From the NCBI GenBank assembly GCA_905215405.1, contig CAJMQE010000001.1, forward strand, positions 1-64,000: 64,000 bases of DNA, in the 5' to 3' direction. The notes under the pieces were generated by a model, which ran no database searches, was not told the DNA's origin, and was given only the letters and a program-made list of their open reading frames with translations. Positions 26,622 through 36,632 of the stretch are shown piece by piece; the first letter of the stretch is position 1; every line of letters starts with the position of its first letter. The stretch comes from an uncultured bacterium. Its GTDB lineage: Bacteria; Bacillota; Clostridia; Lachnospirales; Lachnospiraceae. A program made the position numbers and the translations under genes.

Positions 26622-27275
26622 ATGCAGTATATGATTGATGATACAGAAGTCATCTACCAAACGCAATATTCAAAAAGAAAGAAAATGGAACTGGAAATCA
26701 GTCCGGAAGGCCATATTAATATAAAAGCGCCATCTGGCAGTTCACAACAGGAACTGGAAGCCTTTCTGATGACAAATAAAAAGCCTATTCTGAAAGTCCT
26801 GAAAAGGCTGGAGAACCGACAGTATATTTCCTCCCAGAAAAATCACGATACCGAGGAGAACTATCTGTATCTCGGTAAACTTTGTAAGCTGGAAGAACTT
26901 TTACCTGAAATTCCAGATGACCGGGAACAGATTCCCATTCAGTTAAAACGCTACTATACAAAGAAGACCAAACAACTGATCGCCAAGCGGGTCAAATACT
27001 ATGAAAAAATAATCGGTGTCCATGCAAAAAGTTTTACGATTGTAGACACGAGTGGAACCTGGGGCACCTGTAATTCCTATAAAGAACTGACCTTTAATTA
27101 CCGACTTTCCATGGCACCATTAAGCTCTATTGATTATGTTGTCATACATGAACTCTGTCATATTATGCACATGAACCATGACCGTAGTTTCTGGCGAAAA
27201 GTCGGCACTTATGATCGAAATTATAAGGAGCACGAGGCATTTTTAAATCGCTTTGGTGTTGTCATGACAATCTAA
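26622..27275 (+). CDS. YgjP-like zinc metallopeptidase domain protein (DUF45/SprT-like)
   Basis: A 217-residue protein with the zinc motif HELCH (176-180) and a third His at 186 (MNHDRSFW), plus SGTWGTCNSYKELTFNYRL, which is the family signature of YgjP/WSS1-like proteins. The biological substrate in bacteria is unknown; some relatives are linked to restriction or DNA-protein crosslink processing. Start supported by AAGGAG. A terminator follows at 27299. Confidence 0.85.
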   Translation: MQYMIDDTEVIYQTQYSKRKKMELEISPEGHINIKAPSGSSQQELEAFLMTNKKPILKVLKRLENRQYISSQKNHDTEENYLYLGKLCKLEELLPEIPDDREQIPIQLKRYYTKKTKQLIAKRVKYYEKIIGVHAKSFTIVDTSGTWGTCNSYKELTFNYRLSMAPLSSIDYVVIHELCHIMHMNHDRSFWRKVGTYDRNYKEHEAFLNRFGVVMTI

Positions 27276-27298
27276 CAGGACCGATGTCCGATTTATTC

Positions 27299-27338
27299 AA
27301 AAGCACTCTCTTTCAAAAATGTTAGAGGGTGCTTTTAT
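27299..27338 (+). terminator. Terminator after the metallopeptidase gene
   Basis: AAAAGCACTCTCT and AGAGGGTGCTTTT form a stem with one mismatch, followed by ATTTAATTT. Confidence 0.8.
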
Positions 27339-27527
27339 TTAATTTATTTAAGTTTAAAAGGATAAAAGTTACCAGTCTGCGCTTTTTCACTTTACGTATT
27401 TACATTTAGTGAGAGGAATGCTATCCTTTGTTTCGTGTTCGGGATACCATTTTATTCCAGAATTTATTCATGACCGGTCAATGAATTTCATATCATAATT
27501 AATTTAAAAAAAGAGAGGATTTTCATC

Positions 27528-28952
27528 ATGAATATGCGTATTGAAAGCGATTCCATCGGAACTCTGGCTGTACCAGAAGATGCCTACTACGGCATACAGA
27601 GCCTGAGGGCTAAGAACAATTTTTCCATTACAGGACATCCACTGCACAGTGAATTTATCAAAAGTCTGGCAACCATAAAAAAAGCTGCTGCCATTACGAA
27701 TCAGCAGGCTGGTCTGCTTCCCGTCAATATTGCTGCTGCAATTGAGCAGGCATGTGACGAAATTATCAGTGGCAAACTGCATGATTCCTTTATTGTAGAC
27801 AGCATTCAGGGCGGTGCTGGTACTTCTGCTAACATGAATGCAAACGAAGTCATTGCGAACAGAGCCATCGAACTGCTCGGTGGACACAAGGGCAATTATT
27901 CGATTGTACATCCAAATGATCATGTCAACATGGCACAGTCCACCAATGATGTCGTTCCTTCTGCCGGCAAGCTCACTATTCTGTCGCTGCTTCCCGGTAC
28001 AATTCATGAACTGAAACGTTTACAGGCTGCCATGATGAAAAAATCCAAAGAATTCGATTCTATATTAAAAATGGGACGTACCCAGTTACAGGATGCCGTC
28101 CCTATGCGCCTTGGGCAGTCTTTTCATGCATATAGTTCCGTAATTGAACGGGATATCCGCCGCCTGCATCATGTCTTAGATGAGGTCAGTAGTCTAAATA
28201 TGGGTGCTACTGCAATTGGATCTGCAATTAATGTCAGCAGTTTCTATCTGACCCATATCGTGCCTGTTCTAAATTCTCTGACCAGCTTCGACTGCTCCCA
28301 GGCTGATGATCTTTTTGACGCAACACAGAACCTAGATGGTTTTGTTCAGGTATCCGCCTGTTTGAAAACCTGTGCCGTCACACTCAGCAAGATCTGCAAT
28401 GATCTTCGTCTTTTATCCAGTGGACCTAAGACAGGAATCGCAGAAATTCATCTTCCTGCAAAACAGAATGGTTCCTCGATCATGCCTGGAAAAGTAAACC
28501 CTGTGATTCCGGAAGTAGTATCCCAGGTAGCTTTTCATATTATTGGAAATGATACCACGATCACTCTGGCTGCAGAGGCCGGACAGCTTGAACTTAACGC
28601 ATTTGAGCCGGTCCTTTTCTATCGTCTCTTTGAATCGATCGAAACTCTGAAAAACGCTGCTGCCACTTTGACAGATAACTGTATTACCGGCATTACTGCA
28701 GATAAGGCACGCTGTGAAGAACTTCTTTCCTCCAGTGTCGGAATCAGCACTGCACTTTGTCCTTATATTGGCTATAAAAAGGCTGCCGCACTCGCAAAAG
28801 AATCTCTTCGCACAAATACCCCACTTCGGGAACTGGTCCTTCAGGAAACTGATCTGACAACGCAGGATCTGTCCGTTATTCTTGATCCACTGCGCATGAC
28901 TATGCCAGCCGTCAAAAGAATGGAACGCCCTTTAAGTGTCGCAGGACTCTGA
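27528..28952 (+). CDS. aspA: Aspartate ammonia-lyase
   Basis: A 474-residue fumarase/aspartase-superfamily enzyme converting L-aspartate to fumarate and ammonia. Motifs in order: GAGTSANMNANEV, NDHVNMAQSTNDVVPSA, GRTQLQDAVPM and the signature GSSIMPGKVNPVIPEV near residue 320. Length and motifs favour aspartase over fumarase (the latter usually has GSSIMPGKVNPTQ). It feeds fumarate to anaerobic metabolism. Its own transcript ends at the hairpin 28983-29046. Confidence 0.9.
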   Translation: MNMRIESDSIGTLAVPEDAYYGIQSLRAKNNFSITGHPLHSEFIKSLATIKKAAAITNQQAGLLPVNIAAAIEQACDEIISGKLHDSFIVDSIQGGAGTSANMNANEVIANRAIELLGGHKGNYSIVHPNDHVNMAQSTNDVVPSAGKLTILSLLPGTIHELKRLQAAMMKKSKEFDSILKMGRTQLQDAVPMRLGQSFHAYSSVIERDIRRLHHVLDEVSSLNMGATAIGSAINVSSFYLTHIVPVLNSLTSFDCSQADDLFDATQNLDGFVQVSACLKTCAVTLSKICNDLRLLSSGPKTGIAEIHLPAKQNGSSIMPGKVNPVIPEVVSQVAFHIIGNDTTITLAAEAGQLELNAFEPVLFYRLFESIETLKNAAATLTDNCITGITADKARCEELLSSSVGISTALCPYIGYKKAAALAKESLRTNTPLRELVLQETDLTTQDLSVILDPLRMTMPAVKRMERPLSVAGL

Positions 28953-28982
28953 TCCATCCAATCGTTTCGATCTTATATATAG

Positions 28983-29046
28983 AAAAAAAGGCATCGGATC
29001 CAGTCTTTAAAACTATCTTTTTTAGACTGTATCCAATGCCTTTTTT
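28983..29046. terminator. Bidirectional terminator between aspA and the AI-2E permease gene
   Basis: AAAAAAGGCATCGGATCCAG and its near-complement ending ATGCCTTTTTT form a long stem including AGTCT/AGACT, with A and T runs at the two ends. Confidence 0.85.
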
Positions 29047-29065
29047 ATCTGTTACCTATTATTTT

Positions 29066-30571
29066 TCACTGTTTCTCTGACTTTGCAAGTACCCCTGGCA
29101 CATCTTCAAAATCCGTTACTTTATGCACTGTGAAATATTTGCAGAACTCTGCTGTCCACATATCCATTTCCTCTTCAATGTCGTTGACTTCATTCATAAT
29201 GAATACGACCTGTTTACAGCCCGCCTTGGAGAGTTCTGGCAAAAATACAGTTTTGACCCACTCTGTATCTTCAACCGTATCTTCAAATCCATTTCTTGCA
29301 TCACAGACAAAATTACAGTTATCATATTTGCGCACGAGCTCCAGTGCAAATGTCGTTGGTTTTCTGTAATGTTCTCCATGAGACTCTTTCTTCCAGGTAA
29401 GAAGAACTACATTTTCCTTTTCCTTATACTCTACATGACAATAATCTGAATCAAACATAAGCTTATTCCTCACTTTCTCACGTAAAAGCCGGTAAGCAGT
29501 TGCCGCAATCGGCACTGCGATCAGCATACCAAAGATTCCACCAAGTCCGCCACCGAGTGTTACAGCGGCGAGCACCCAGATGCCGGGAAGTCCAACAGAA
29601 GAACCTACTACTCTAGGATAGATCAGATTTCCCTCGATCTGCTGTAATACAACAATAAATAAGATAAAGAACAATGCCTTCATTGGATTGATCGTTATGA
29701 TCATAAATGCTCCAAGTCCGGCTCCCAGATAAGCTCCTACCACTGGAATTAATGCTGTTGCCCCAATAAATGCGCCAACCATCGGAGCATATGGAAATCC
29801 CAAGATCAGCATCCCGATGGTACAGAGACTACCAAGGATCACTGCCTCAACGCACTGTCCAACAATGAAATTGGAAAATGTGACATTTGCAGTGTCTACA
29901 ATGTACATCACTCTGTTCACAGTTCTGCTCTTACAAAATGCTTTAAGAATTCTTTTGAACTGTATAGAAAGTTTCTCTTTGTTGAACAGAATATAAATGG
30001 CAAAGATCAGTCCAATTACAAAGTTCATCACACCACTTGTCAGCGCACTGACAAATGAAAATGTCGAATTGATAAATCCGTTCAGAATCGCAGAGAGCGT
30101 ATTCATAACACTCTGAAGCATAGAGGAAATGTCGATCTTCATACTTGCAAAACTATCTTCAATTGCAGGATACTTCTGCAACAGATCGTTAAAGAACTTC
30201 TGTGCTTTTGTAAGTGATGCCGGTGCTGATTCGACCATCATCGTTATCGCTTTGATCAGTTCGGGTACTACTAACACCGTAACGATCGATATGATTCCGA
30301 TAATGATAAAAATAGATAAAAAGATACAGACCCCTCTGCGGCTTCTGTTGATCCATTTATTTTCTGTTTTTGGGAAGTAGATTTTTTCCAGTTTTCTGAC
30401 CAGAATATTTAATGCATAGGCAATTACCATACCTAATAAAAGTGGCATTGCCACATTATTCATATGTGTCAGAAAAGCGGTTATGCCAGAAAATTTGATG
30501 ACTGCAAGTACAATAACGCCTGCGAGCACCATATATCTGGCTGCATTTAAAAACTTCTCTTTGTTATTCAA
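29066..30571 (-). CDS. AI-2E-family permease with a C-terminal STAS-like cytosolic domain
   Basis: A 501-residue protein. Residues about 1-370 are a typical AI-2E (YdbI/TqsA/PerM) permease of about eight helices, with the family motif GNLIYPRVVGSSVGLPGIWVL and a periplasmic-loop segment near 90-190. The last ~120 residues (VEYKEKENVVLLTWKKESHG to FTVHKVTDFEDVP) are hydrophilic, alternating strand-helix, and look like a STAS/SpoIIAA-type domain, which most family members lack. Substrates in the family range from autoinducer-2 to sodium; none can be assigned. Confidence 0.8.
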   Translation of the reverse strand: MNNKEKFLNAARYMVLAGVIVLAVIKFSGITAFLTHMNNVAMPLLLGMVIAYALNILVRKLEKIYFPKTENKWINRSRRGVCIFLSIFIIIGIISIVTVLVVPELIKAITMMVESAPASLTKAQKFFNDLLQKYPAIEDSFASMKIDISSMLQSVMNTLSAILNGFINSTFSFVSALTSGVMNFVIGLIFAIYILFNKEKLSIQFKRILKAFCKSRTVNRVMYIVDTANVTFSNFIVGQCVEAVILGSLCTIGMLILGFPYAPMVGAFIGATALIPVVGAYLGAGLGAFMIITINPMKALFFILFIVVLQQIEGNLIYPRVVGSSVGLPGIWVLAAVTLGGGLGGIFGMLIAVPIAATAYRLLREKVRNKLMFDSDYCHVEYKEKENVVLLTWKKESHGEHYRKPTTFALELVRKYDNCNFVCDARNGFEDTVEDTEWVKTVFLPELSKAGCKQVVFIMNEVNDIEEEMDMWTAEFCKYFTVHKVTDFEDVPGVLAKSEKQ

Positions 30572-30708
30572 GCAAATATCCTCCTGTTAACTTATAATCC
30601 GATTATCAGTATATCGTATCTCTATATCTGATACAATTCATTTTTACCTTCATCCATATTTTACCTAAGTTACGGGCTGTATTTTCAATACTGTTCAGAC
30701 TGCCAACA

Positions 30709-32004
30709 TTACTGACAATTAATTTTTCTCCCTGCAACAAATTTTGCTGTTACATTGGAGTTGTCTCCCAGATAAAGCAGTCTTTCAAAACGTTCTTTTG
30801 TATTGAGTTCTTTTGCTGACAATATCTTACTGTCATCCAGAACAACTGCATCATATTCATATCCAGCTTCAAAGCTGCCGACTCTGCCAAAGAAAGATCC
30901 GCCACCTTTTGTTGCCAGATAAAATGCTTCTTCCACAGACAATGGCTTTTTCGTCTCATCACAGAGTCTCCAGTACATCTTGGATGCCTGAATTGCGAAT
31001 CGTACGGCCTGCAGCATATTAGCTGATGTTCCGGCAGCCACATCTGTTCCAATACCGACATGCATGTTCTTCTGTAAAAATGTTCTGACTGGTGCGATGC
31101 CGGATGAAAGATTTATATTAGACTCTGGACAGTGTGCAATATAGACCTGTTTTCTCTTTAACAGTTCCATTTCCTTGTCCGAAAGATGGACACAGTGTGC
31201 CATGACCGTCTTGCCTGATTCGTCAAAAGATCCTGCCTGATCATATGCGTCTGTATAGGACTCAGATTTTGGACAAAGCTGTGCTACCCAGTCTATTTCC
31301 GAAAGATTTTCAGACAGATGGGACTGCAGTGCAAGATGATATTTCTGCTTCAGTGTACTCAGCCCTTTCATCACTTCGTCCGAACAGGTCGGAATAAATC
31401 TTGGAGTCAGAACTGGATATGTATTCTGATATTTATTTCTGGCTTCTTCCACATAGGCGATTGTCTTTTCAATAGAAGTCTCTGCATTTTCATCACACAG
31501 ATATTCCGGGCAATTCCGATCCATATTGACCAGTCCTGCCATTGTTATCAATCCACTTTTCTCGAGCTTGTCCATTAACAGCATGGTTGCGTCTTTATGC
31601 ATCGTACCAAAAATCACAGCACGGGTAGTTGCACCTTTTTGCAGATCATCTACGAACAACTGATAAGCCTTTTGGGCATACTCATGATCCGCATATCTGG
31701 ACTCCTCTGGAAATGTGTATGTATTCAGCCAGTCCAGCAGTTCCATATCCATTCCGATCGTACGGAACTGATACTGTGGTGCATGGATATGAAGATCAAC
31801 CATTCCTGGAATAATGATCTTATCGCTGTAGTTATAGACTAAAATATCCTGATACTGTTCTGGCAGCTGCTCAAATATCCCCTGACAGATTCCATTTTTG
31901 CAAATTGCCGTCCCCACCTGTATCTTTAACTCATTCTGACTGACTGAGTAGATAAATGTACCCTTCAGTCCAAATATTTCATTTTCTTTCGTTTCTTTAC
32001 TCAT
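30709..32004 (-). CDS. guaD: Guanine-deaminase-like amidohydrolase
   Basis: A 431-residue metal-dependent hydrolase. IIPGMVDLHIHAPQYQF is the first metal motif, SHLSENLSEI and AHCVHLSDKEMELL the middle His residues, AHCPESNINLSSGIAPVR and GIGTDVAAG the later ones with catalytic Asp. HAPQY and ESNLxLxSG-like sequences are characteristic of guanine deaminase (guanine to xanthine). Third gene of an apparent operon after a diguanylate cyclase and a DUF4097 protein; a link between guanine and c-di-GMP metabolism is tempting but unproven. Confidence 0.8.
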   Translation of the reverse strand: MSKETKENEIFGLKGTFIYSVSQNELKIQVGTAICKNGICQGIFEQLPEQYQDILVYNYSDKIIIPGMVDLHIHAPQYQFRTIGMDMELLDWLNTYTFPEESRYADHEYAQKAYQLFVDDLQKGATTRAVIFGTMHKDATMLLMDKLEKSGLITMAGLVNMDRNCPEYLCDENAETSIEKTIAYVEEARNKYQNTYPVLTPRFIPTCSDEVMKGLSTLKQKYHLALQSHLSENLSEIDWVAQLCPKSESYTDAYDQAGSFDESGKTVMAHCVHLSDKEMELLKRKQVYIAHCPESNINLSSGIAPVRTFLQKNMHVGIGTDVAAGTSANMLQAVRFAIQASKMYWRLCDETKKPLSVEEAFYLATKGGGSFFGRVGSFEAGYEYDAVVLDDSKILSAKELNTKERFERLLYLGDNSNVTAKFVAGRKINCQ

Positions 32005-32019
32005 ATTACCAATATCTCC

Positions 32020-32706
32020 TTAGAACGTTACCTTGATGTCTCCGTTTCCAGTTTCTATATCAATTGTCTTCTCAGGTCCTTCCTGTTCTGTCGGCAGATT
32101 ATTATGCCCATTGGTCGTCTGACTATATATCGCATAGTGTTCCATGCTTTCCGGCATTCTTCCTGTTACATTACCATTCGTTGTGTGACACTGAAACAGT
32201 CTTCCGGCATCGCATCCTTCAAAGGATATTGCATCGTTGGACGTTTTCGCCACGATCCTGCTTTCTGCCGAAAGACTGCTCATTTCTATTTTACCATTTC
32301 TGGACTTTAATACGATATCTTCGCCAGCTTTGATCAGGGTTGCACTAATCTCCCCATTTCCGGTCAGAAGTTTGACGTTTTCCCGTACAAATACACCATC
32401 TGCATGGATATCACCATTTGTCGTCTTAGCCTGTAACATCTGATATTCCTTTTCAGGCAGGAAGACCATTAACTGATTAGTTCTTAATGTAGCAGCTGAC
32501 AGTACGGCATACCATTTCTTGTCTTTCTGAATACGAAGTGCCCCATCTTCCTCCGTGATCTGGTAAGACGTTCCCGCCTTCTGTACATATCTGATGTAGA
32601 TACGGTCATCCTGCGAAGGTGCGATTACAATGTTCGTGTCCGCATCATCGATTACGATCTTTTCAATAGTGTCTGCATTTGTTATATGCTCTTTTAACTG
32701 TGCCAT
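32020..32706 (-). CDS. DUF4097-type beta-helical protein
   Basis: About 228 residues, no signal peptide or membrane helix. Repeated short strands around TTNGDI, TGNGEIS, SRNGKIEM, TSNDAISF, TTNGNVTG and ETGNGDIKV form the right-handed beta-helix pattern of DUF4097 proteins, often annotated as putative adhesins. The start at 32704-32706 follows GGAGATAC; the frame is open 14 codons further. It lies 15 bases before the amidohydrolase gene. Function unknown. Confidence 0.78.
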   Translation of the reverse strand: MAQLKEHITNADTIEKIVIDDADTNIVIAPSQDDRIYIRYVQKAGTSYQITEEDGALRIQKDKKWYAVLSAATLRTNQLMVFLPEKEYQMLQAKTTNGDIHADGVFVRENVKLLTGNGEISATLIKAGEDIVLKSRNGKIEMSSLSAESRIVAKTSNDAISFEGCDAGRLFQCHTTNGNVTGRMPESMEHYAIYSQTTNGHNNLPTEQEGPEKTIDIETGNGDIKVTF

Positions 32707-32784
32707 TTTATGTATCTCCTTTCCCGACTGGCCGTAAGTACTTTCCACACAAAAGTTTATACCGAATCCAGGATAAAGTCTATA

Positions 32785-34497
32785 CTAAATTTGTACTGTT
32801 TTTCTGCCTTTGATACCATTTTTCTTTTTATAGGCAACTTTATTTTCATACATAGCCTGATCAGCAAGATGCTCGATTCTTTCAAAATCAGCTTCATCCT
32901 TTACATGACCGCAATAGCTTCCAATGGCGATGGAAACATCGTATTTCTTACAACTCTCATAGAATTTTTCTATTTTTTCCTGGAAAGCAGTTACTGCCTT
33001 TTCTCCTATGAACAGAACAATAAATTCATCACCGCCGACACGATATACAAATCTAGAATTCTCATAGGTCTCTTTAATGGCCTGTGACGCACGGATGAGC
33101 AGATCATTTCCTGCCTGATGTCCCCTGGTATCATTGACGTATTTTAACTCGTTGACATCCAACATAATGACACATACTTGCAGAGGTTCACACGTCTGCT
33201 GCACGTGGCGATTCACATATTTCACACTCTCATTATACGCATTTCGGTTGCCCGTACCGGTCAGATCGTCAATATATGCAAGATCACTGATAATTTCCGC
33301 CTTCATTCCCTGCTGGATTAGTTGTGTTGCTGAAGCCATATTGCCCGCTGCAAAAAAGCAGATGAAAATCAGAAGACCGAACCGCAAAAATACTGCACGA
33401 TCAATATCATTAAGAATCAGATACCGGAGCAGATCCACGGAAAGGCTGACTGCCAGAATAGCAATTCCGATCTGTTTCATTGTATCATACCGGTTCCTGA
33501 TGTACCCGTGCCTGAACGGCTGTTGTTCCTGTATGACACAAATAATCAGCAGAAGACTTGCAATTCCTGAAAAAACGAATGCGAATGGCAGCATCAGATG
33601 AAAATCTGCTATGTGCGAAACATGAAGTATAATCGTAACAAATATGTATATCAGATCCAGTATTGCGACTACACGAGCCGTTTTCATCCGGAAAAGATGG
33701 AATGATTCGTTCATATAAATGAACAATGGCATTGTAGACATTGTCAAAAGCATATTATCAACGACTTGCAGGATCATGACATCTTTTACGATCAGAGAAA
33801 AGATCTGCGTCTCGATCAGGCACCATGCGGATATCATGACCGCAAATCCCCCCAGATATAAAAGTGAATTATCCTTAACTTTCCTGCTGTTATTGAATAC
33901 AAAATTAACTGCAATTGTAAATACACCAACGGCAAAGATAAAAATACTTACTATGATACTGAGCCAGCTGTTCTGCATAATACGCAGTGTAATTGCTGCC
34001 GGATCTCCGATGTATGTGTTATCGATCTTTGGCTTTCCACTGTGGTAGACCAGATCGATCTCAAGAGTCAGTGTCTTACCTGCATAAGCGGAATCCAGTT
34101 CAATTATGTTCCAGATGACTCCTGTTGACATATTATAAAGCCCTCTGTCCGACTGATAAGTCTCATATACAACTTCTCCATCCACACAGGCGCGAATTAC
34201 TGCATCCTTTGATATAAAGACCAGAGCCTTCCCCTCTCCGATCGTATCAGGAATTTGATAATACAGGGTGGCGTCCATTCCATCCTGTCTGTATTCCTTA
34301 TTTTTTTCAAGATTGAACATGGTGCCATCTGCACGCGTCCATTCATCACTGATATCCTGGGCTTTTCCCAGACCGATATCAAACACTTTATCTCCCCAGA
34401 AAATATGGATTACTGCCACCAAAATCACGAGCAGAATTCCTGCAAGGAAATACAATCGTTTCATGTAATCCCCAAATTCATAGTTCCTTTTTTTCAT
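32785..34497 (-). CDS. Membrane diguanylate cyclase (7TM-type sensor plus GGDEF)
   Basis: About 570 residues: TM1 (YFLAGILLVILVAVIHIFW), an extracellular beta-rich domain (about 45-180), seven or so membrane helices (about 185-390) as in 7TMR-DISM sensors, then a GGDEF domain with RVGGDEFIVLF and LDVNELKYVNDTRGHQAGN. The intact GGDEF residues predict c-di-GMP synthesis. No RxxD inhibitory site was recognised. The start at 34495-34497 follows GAGGAG. Confidence 0.88.
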   Translation of the reverse strand: MKKRNYEFGDYMKRLYFLAGILLVILVAVIHIFWGDKVFDIGLGKAQDISDEWTRADGTMFNLEKNKEYRQDGMDATLYYQIPDTIGEGKALVFISKDAVIRACVDGEVVYETYQSDRGLYNMSTGVIWNIIELDSAYAGKTLTLEIDLVYHSGKPKIDNTYIGDPAAITLRIMQNSWLSIIVSIFIFAVGVFTIAVNFVFNNSRKVKDNSLLYLGGFAVMISAWCLIETQIFSLIVKDVMILQVVDNMLLTMSTMPLFIYMNESFHLFRMKTARVVAILDLIYIFVTIILHVSHIADFHLMLPFAFVFSGIASLLLIICVIQEQQPFRHGYIRNRYDTMKQIGIAILAVSLSVDLLRYLILNDIDRAVFLRFGLLIFICFFAAGNMASATQLIQQGMKAEIISDLAYIDDLTGTGNRNAYNESVKYVNRHVQQTCEPLQVCVIMLDVNELKYVNDTRGHQAGNDLLIRASQAIKETYENSRFVYRVGGDEFIVLFIGEKAVTAFQEKIEKFYESCKKYDVSIAIGSYCGHVKDEADFERIEHLADQAMYENKVAYKKKNGIKGRKTVQI

Positions 34498-34632
34498 TTG
34501 TACACTCCTCATTGAATTAACCGCTAAATTAAATTCTATAGGAATATCATACCATTATATGATTGGTAAATCTATTTAATTTTCCTTTTTCCGCCTTTTT
34601 TATATATATTTCGACATTTATAAGTGAATTGA

Positions 34633-34684
34633 AAAAGCAGGAACAGATGCGCCTATGACTATCTGCGCAACTGTTCCTGCTTTT
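34633..34684. terminator. Strong bidirectional terminator downstream of the GH43 gene
   Basis: AAAAGCAGGAACAG and CTGTTCCTGCTTTT form a perfect 14-bp stem, with an inner TGCGC/GCGCA hairpin and A/T runs at the two ends. Confidence 0.85.
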
Positions 34685-34727
34685 ATCTGTTTGTTTAATT
34701 CAATTTGTTTATTACCATATGTTTATT

Positions 34728-34835
34728 TGTATTTATTTAATTCTGTCTATTTCTATTTATATTTATTTAATCCTATTTATTTAATTCTATTTATTTAATC
34801 CTATCTATTTAATCCTATTTATTTGTTTTATTTAT
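34728..34835. repeat. Degenerate ~14-bp tandem repeat (TTTAATYCTATTTA type)
   Basis: A run of imperfect units such as TTTAATCCTATTTA and TTTAATTCTATTTA fills the gap between the GH43 stop and its terminator. It would be transcribed as part of the GH43 3' untranslated region. No coding potential. Confidence 0.85.
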
Positions 34836-34883
34836 GCAAATTGTTTTAGCCAAAATGATTTTATCTACAGCGTGAGCCCTCAT

Positions 34884-36473
34884 TTACTGATATCTGAAAT
34901 ATTCTGCACTCGCAAAGCCGCCTTCTCCTGCGCCCTCGTGATATGCAAACATACCATTCTTTACTCCGACCCATCTGCCGGCCTCAGAATCAAATGAGAC
35001 TGCTTCCTGGAAGTGAATCCCGTCAAAACTATAGGACATTGTAATCTTCTCCAGTGGTGCATGTTCTGTTTCCGCTTTCTCACGGAATCCATTCTTTTCT
35101 ACCTGGTATTTCAGATAGAGATCTCCACCTTTAAAATCTTCCAAACGAGTGACTTTCTGCTCTGCGTATGCAACATCCTTGTCAAAATACTGTTTTCCAG
35201 TTATTGCTTCCACGACCATTCTGTCTTCTGTCTTTGCCACTGCCACGCCACCAAAGGTAACACCCATGGAAACGATTCCTGCCGTATCTCCCTGTAATAA
35301 TTCGTCAAAATTCATCTTAGCCACACAGGTAAATTCAGGTGCAGGCCACTTCTGAATCAGCAAATTTCTGACATCTGAAAGTGGTCTCTGTTCTGCTTTC
35401 TCAACTGCTCGAAGCTTTAATTTTCCTGCTTTGCCATCTGTCTGATACCAATCCGGTTCACTGTTTGCATTCCACTGCCACTGTAATCCCAGTTCATCAT
35501 TATCAAATTCATCCGTGGTATCCGGTTCACAAACTGGATAGGTCGCTCCAACATCTGGCTTTGTATATTCCATGACTGGTTCTCCATACTCATTTCCATC
35601 CTTTGAAACACCAATAATCGGCCAGTCATTCTTCCATGTCATTGGCTGCAGATGAGTAATTCTGCCTGCTGCATACACATCCTGAAAATGTAAGAACCAA
35701 TCCTGACCTGTCACTGTATCTACCCATGCACCCTGGTGAGGACCATTGACCGGTGAATCTCCTTGTCTCATTACAACTTTGTATTCGTAAGGGCCAAACA
35801 CATTTTTGGAGCGCAGTACCGTCTGCCAGCCCATTTTAACGCCACCAGCCGGTGCAAATATGTAATAATAGCCATTGCGTTTATACATTTTGGGACCTTC
35901 AATAGTAATCTGGTCGTTTTCATTTCCATCAAATACTTTTACTTCTTCTCCAAATACGCCTGTTCCATCTGGTTTCATTTCCACCATATGAAGAACGCTC
36001 TTATAGCCGATCCGACTCTTGGCAACCCCCGCTACCAGGTAGGCTTTTCCGTCTTCATCCCAGAATGGACATGGATCGATCCAGCCAGCGCCAGGTCTGA
36101 TATTAACAGGTTCTGACCACTTGCCAAATGGATCCTTTGTCGTACTCATATAGATTCCTTCATCAGGCATTGGAAAACATGCAAAAAATGTTCCTTCATG
36201 ATAGCGAATGGATGGTGCCCATACGCCACAGCCATGAATTGGATTCTGGTATCTGTGTTCCGGAATCCGATCCAGCACATAATTTACCACTTTCCAGTTG
36301 ACCAGATCCTTTGAATGCAGAATTGGTAATGCTGGCGCATTACAAAATGACGATGCGATCATAAAATAATCATCCCCGACTCTAATTGCATCCGGATCCG
36401 AATAATCCGCATACAAAACAGGATTTCTATATTTTCCGTTACCAAGATCTGCGATCCACATTTCTTTACTCAT
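34884..36473 (-). CDS. Glycoside hydrolase family 43, beta-xylosidase/arabinofuranosidase type
   Basis: About 529 residues, no signal peptide, so cytoplasmic. The N-terminal five-blade propeller shows the GH43 triad regions: NPVLYADYSDPDAIRVGDDYFMIAS (base Asp), GWIDPCPFWDED (pKa-tuning Asp) and ITIEGPKMYKRNGYYYIFAP (acid Glu). Residues from about 330 form the beta-sandwich C-terminal domain usual in this subgroup (LLIQKWPAPEFTCVAKM, FDGIHF). It should release xylose or arabinose from imported oligosaccharides. The start at 36471-36473 follows GGAGGCAG. The divergent AraC gene is the likely regulator. Confidence 0.9.
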   Translation of the reverse strand: MSKEMWIADLGNGKYRNPVLYADYSDPDAIRVGDDYFMIASSFCNAPALPILHSKDLVNWKVVNYVLDRIPEHRYQNPIHGCGVWAPSIRYHEGTFFACFPMPDEGIYMSTTKDPFGKWSEPVNIRPGAGWIDPCPFWDEDGKAYLVAGVAKSRIGYKSVLHMVEMKPDGTGVFGEEVKVFDGNENDQITIEGPKMYKRNGYYYIFAPAGGVKMGWQTVLRSKNVFGPYEYKVVMRQGDSPVNGPHQGAWVDTVTGQDWFLHFQDVYAAGRITHLQPMTWKNDWPIIGVSKDGNEYGEPVMEYTKPDVGATYPVCEPDTTDEFDNDELGLQWQWNANSEPDWYQTDGKAGKLKLRAVEKAEQRPLSDVRNLLIQKWPAPEFTCVAKMNFDELLQGDTAGIVSMGVTFGGVAVAKTEDRMVVEAITGKQYFDKDVAYAEQKVTRLEDFKGGDLYLKYQVEKNGFREKAETEHAPLEKITMSYSFDGIHFQEAVSFDSEAGRWVGVKNGMFAYHEGAGEGGFASAEYFRYQ

Positions 36474-36632
36474 ATTAACTGCCTCCATCTGTGTTTTTTT
36501 CTATCATACCATTCCACTTAAATATTGCCAGTCAAATTGCTTTTATTTTTGGACAAATATTGCACTGTATCATTGTCATTTTTTGCAACGTATTTTATAA
36601 TATTAGGTAGTACAACGAAAGGAGCATGTCCA

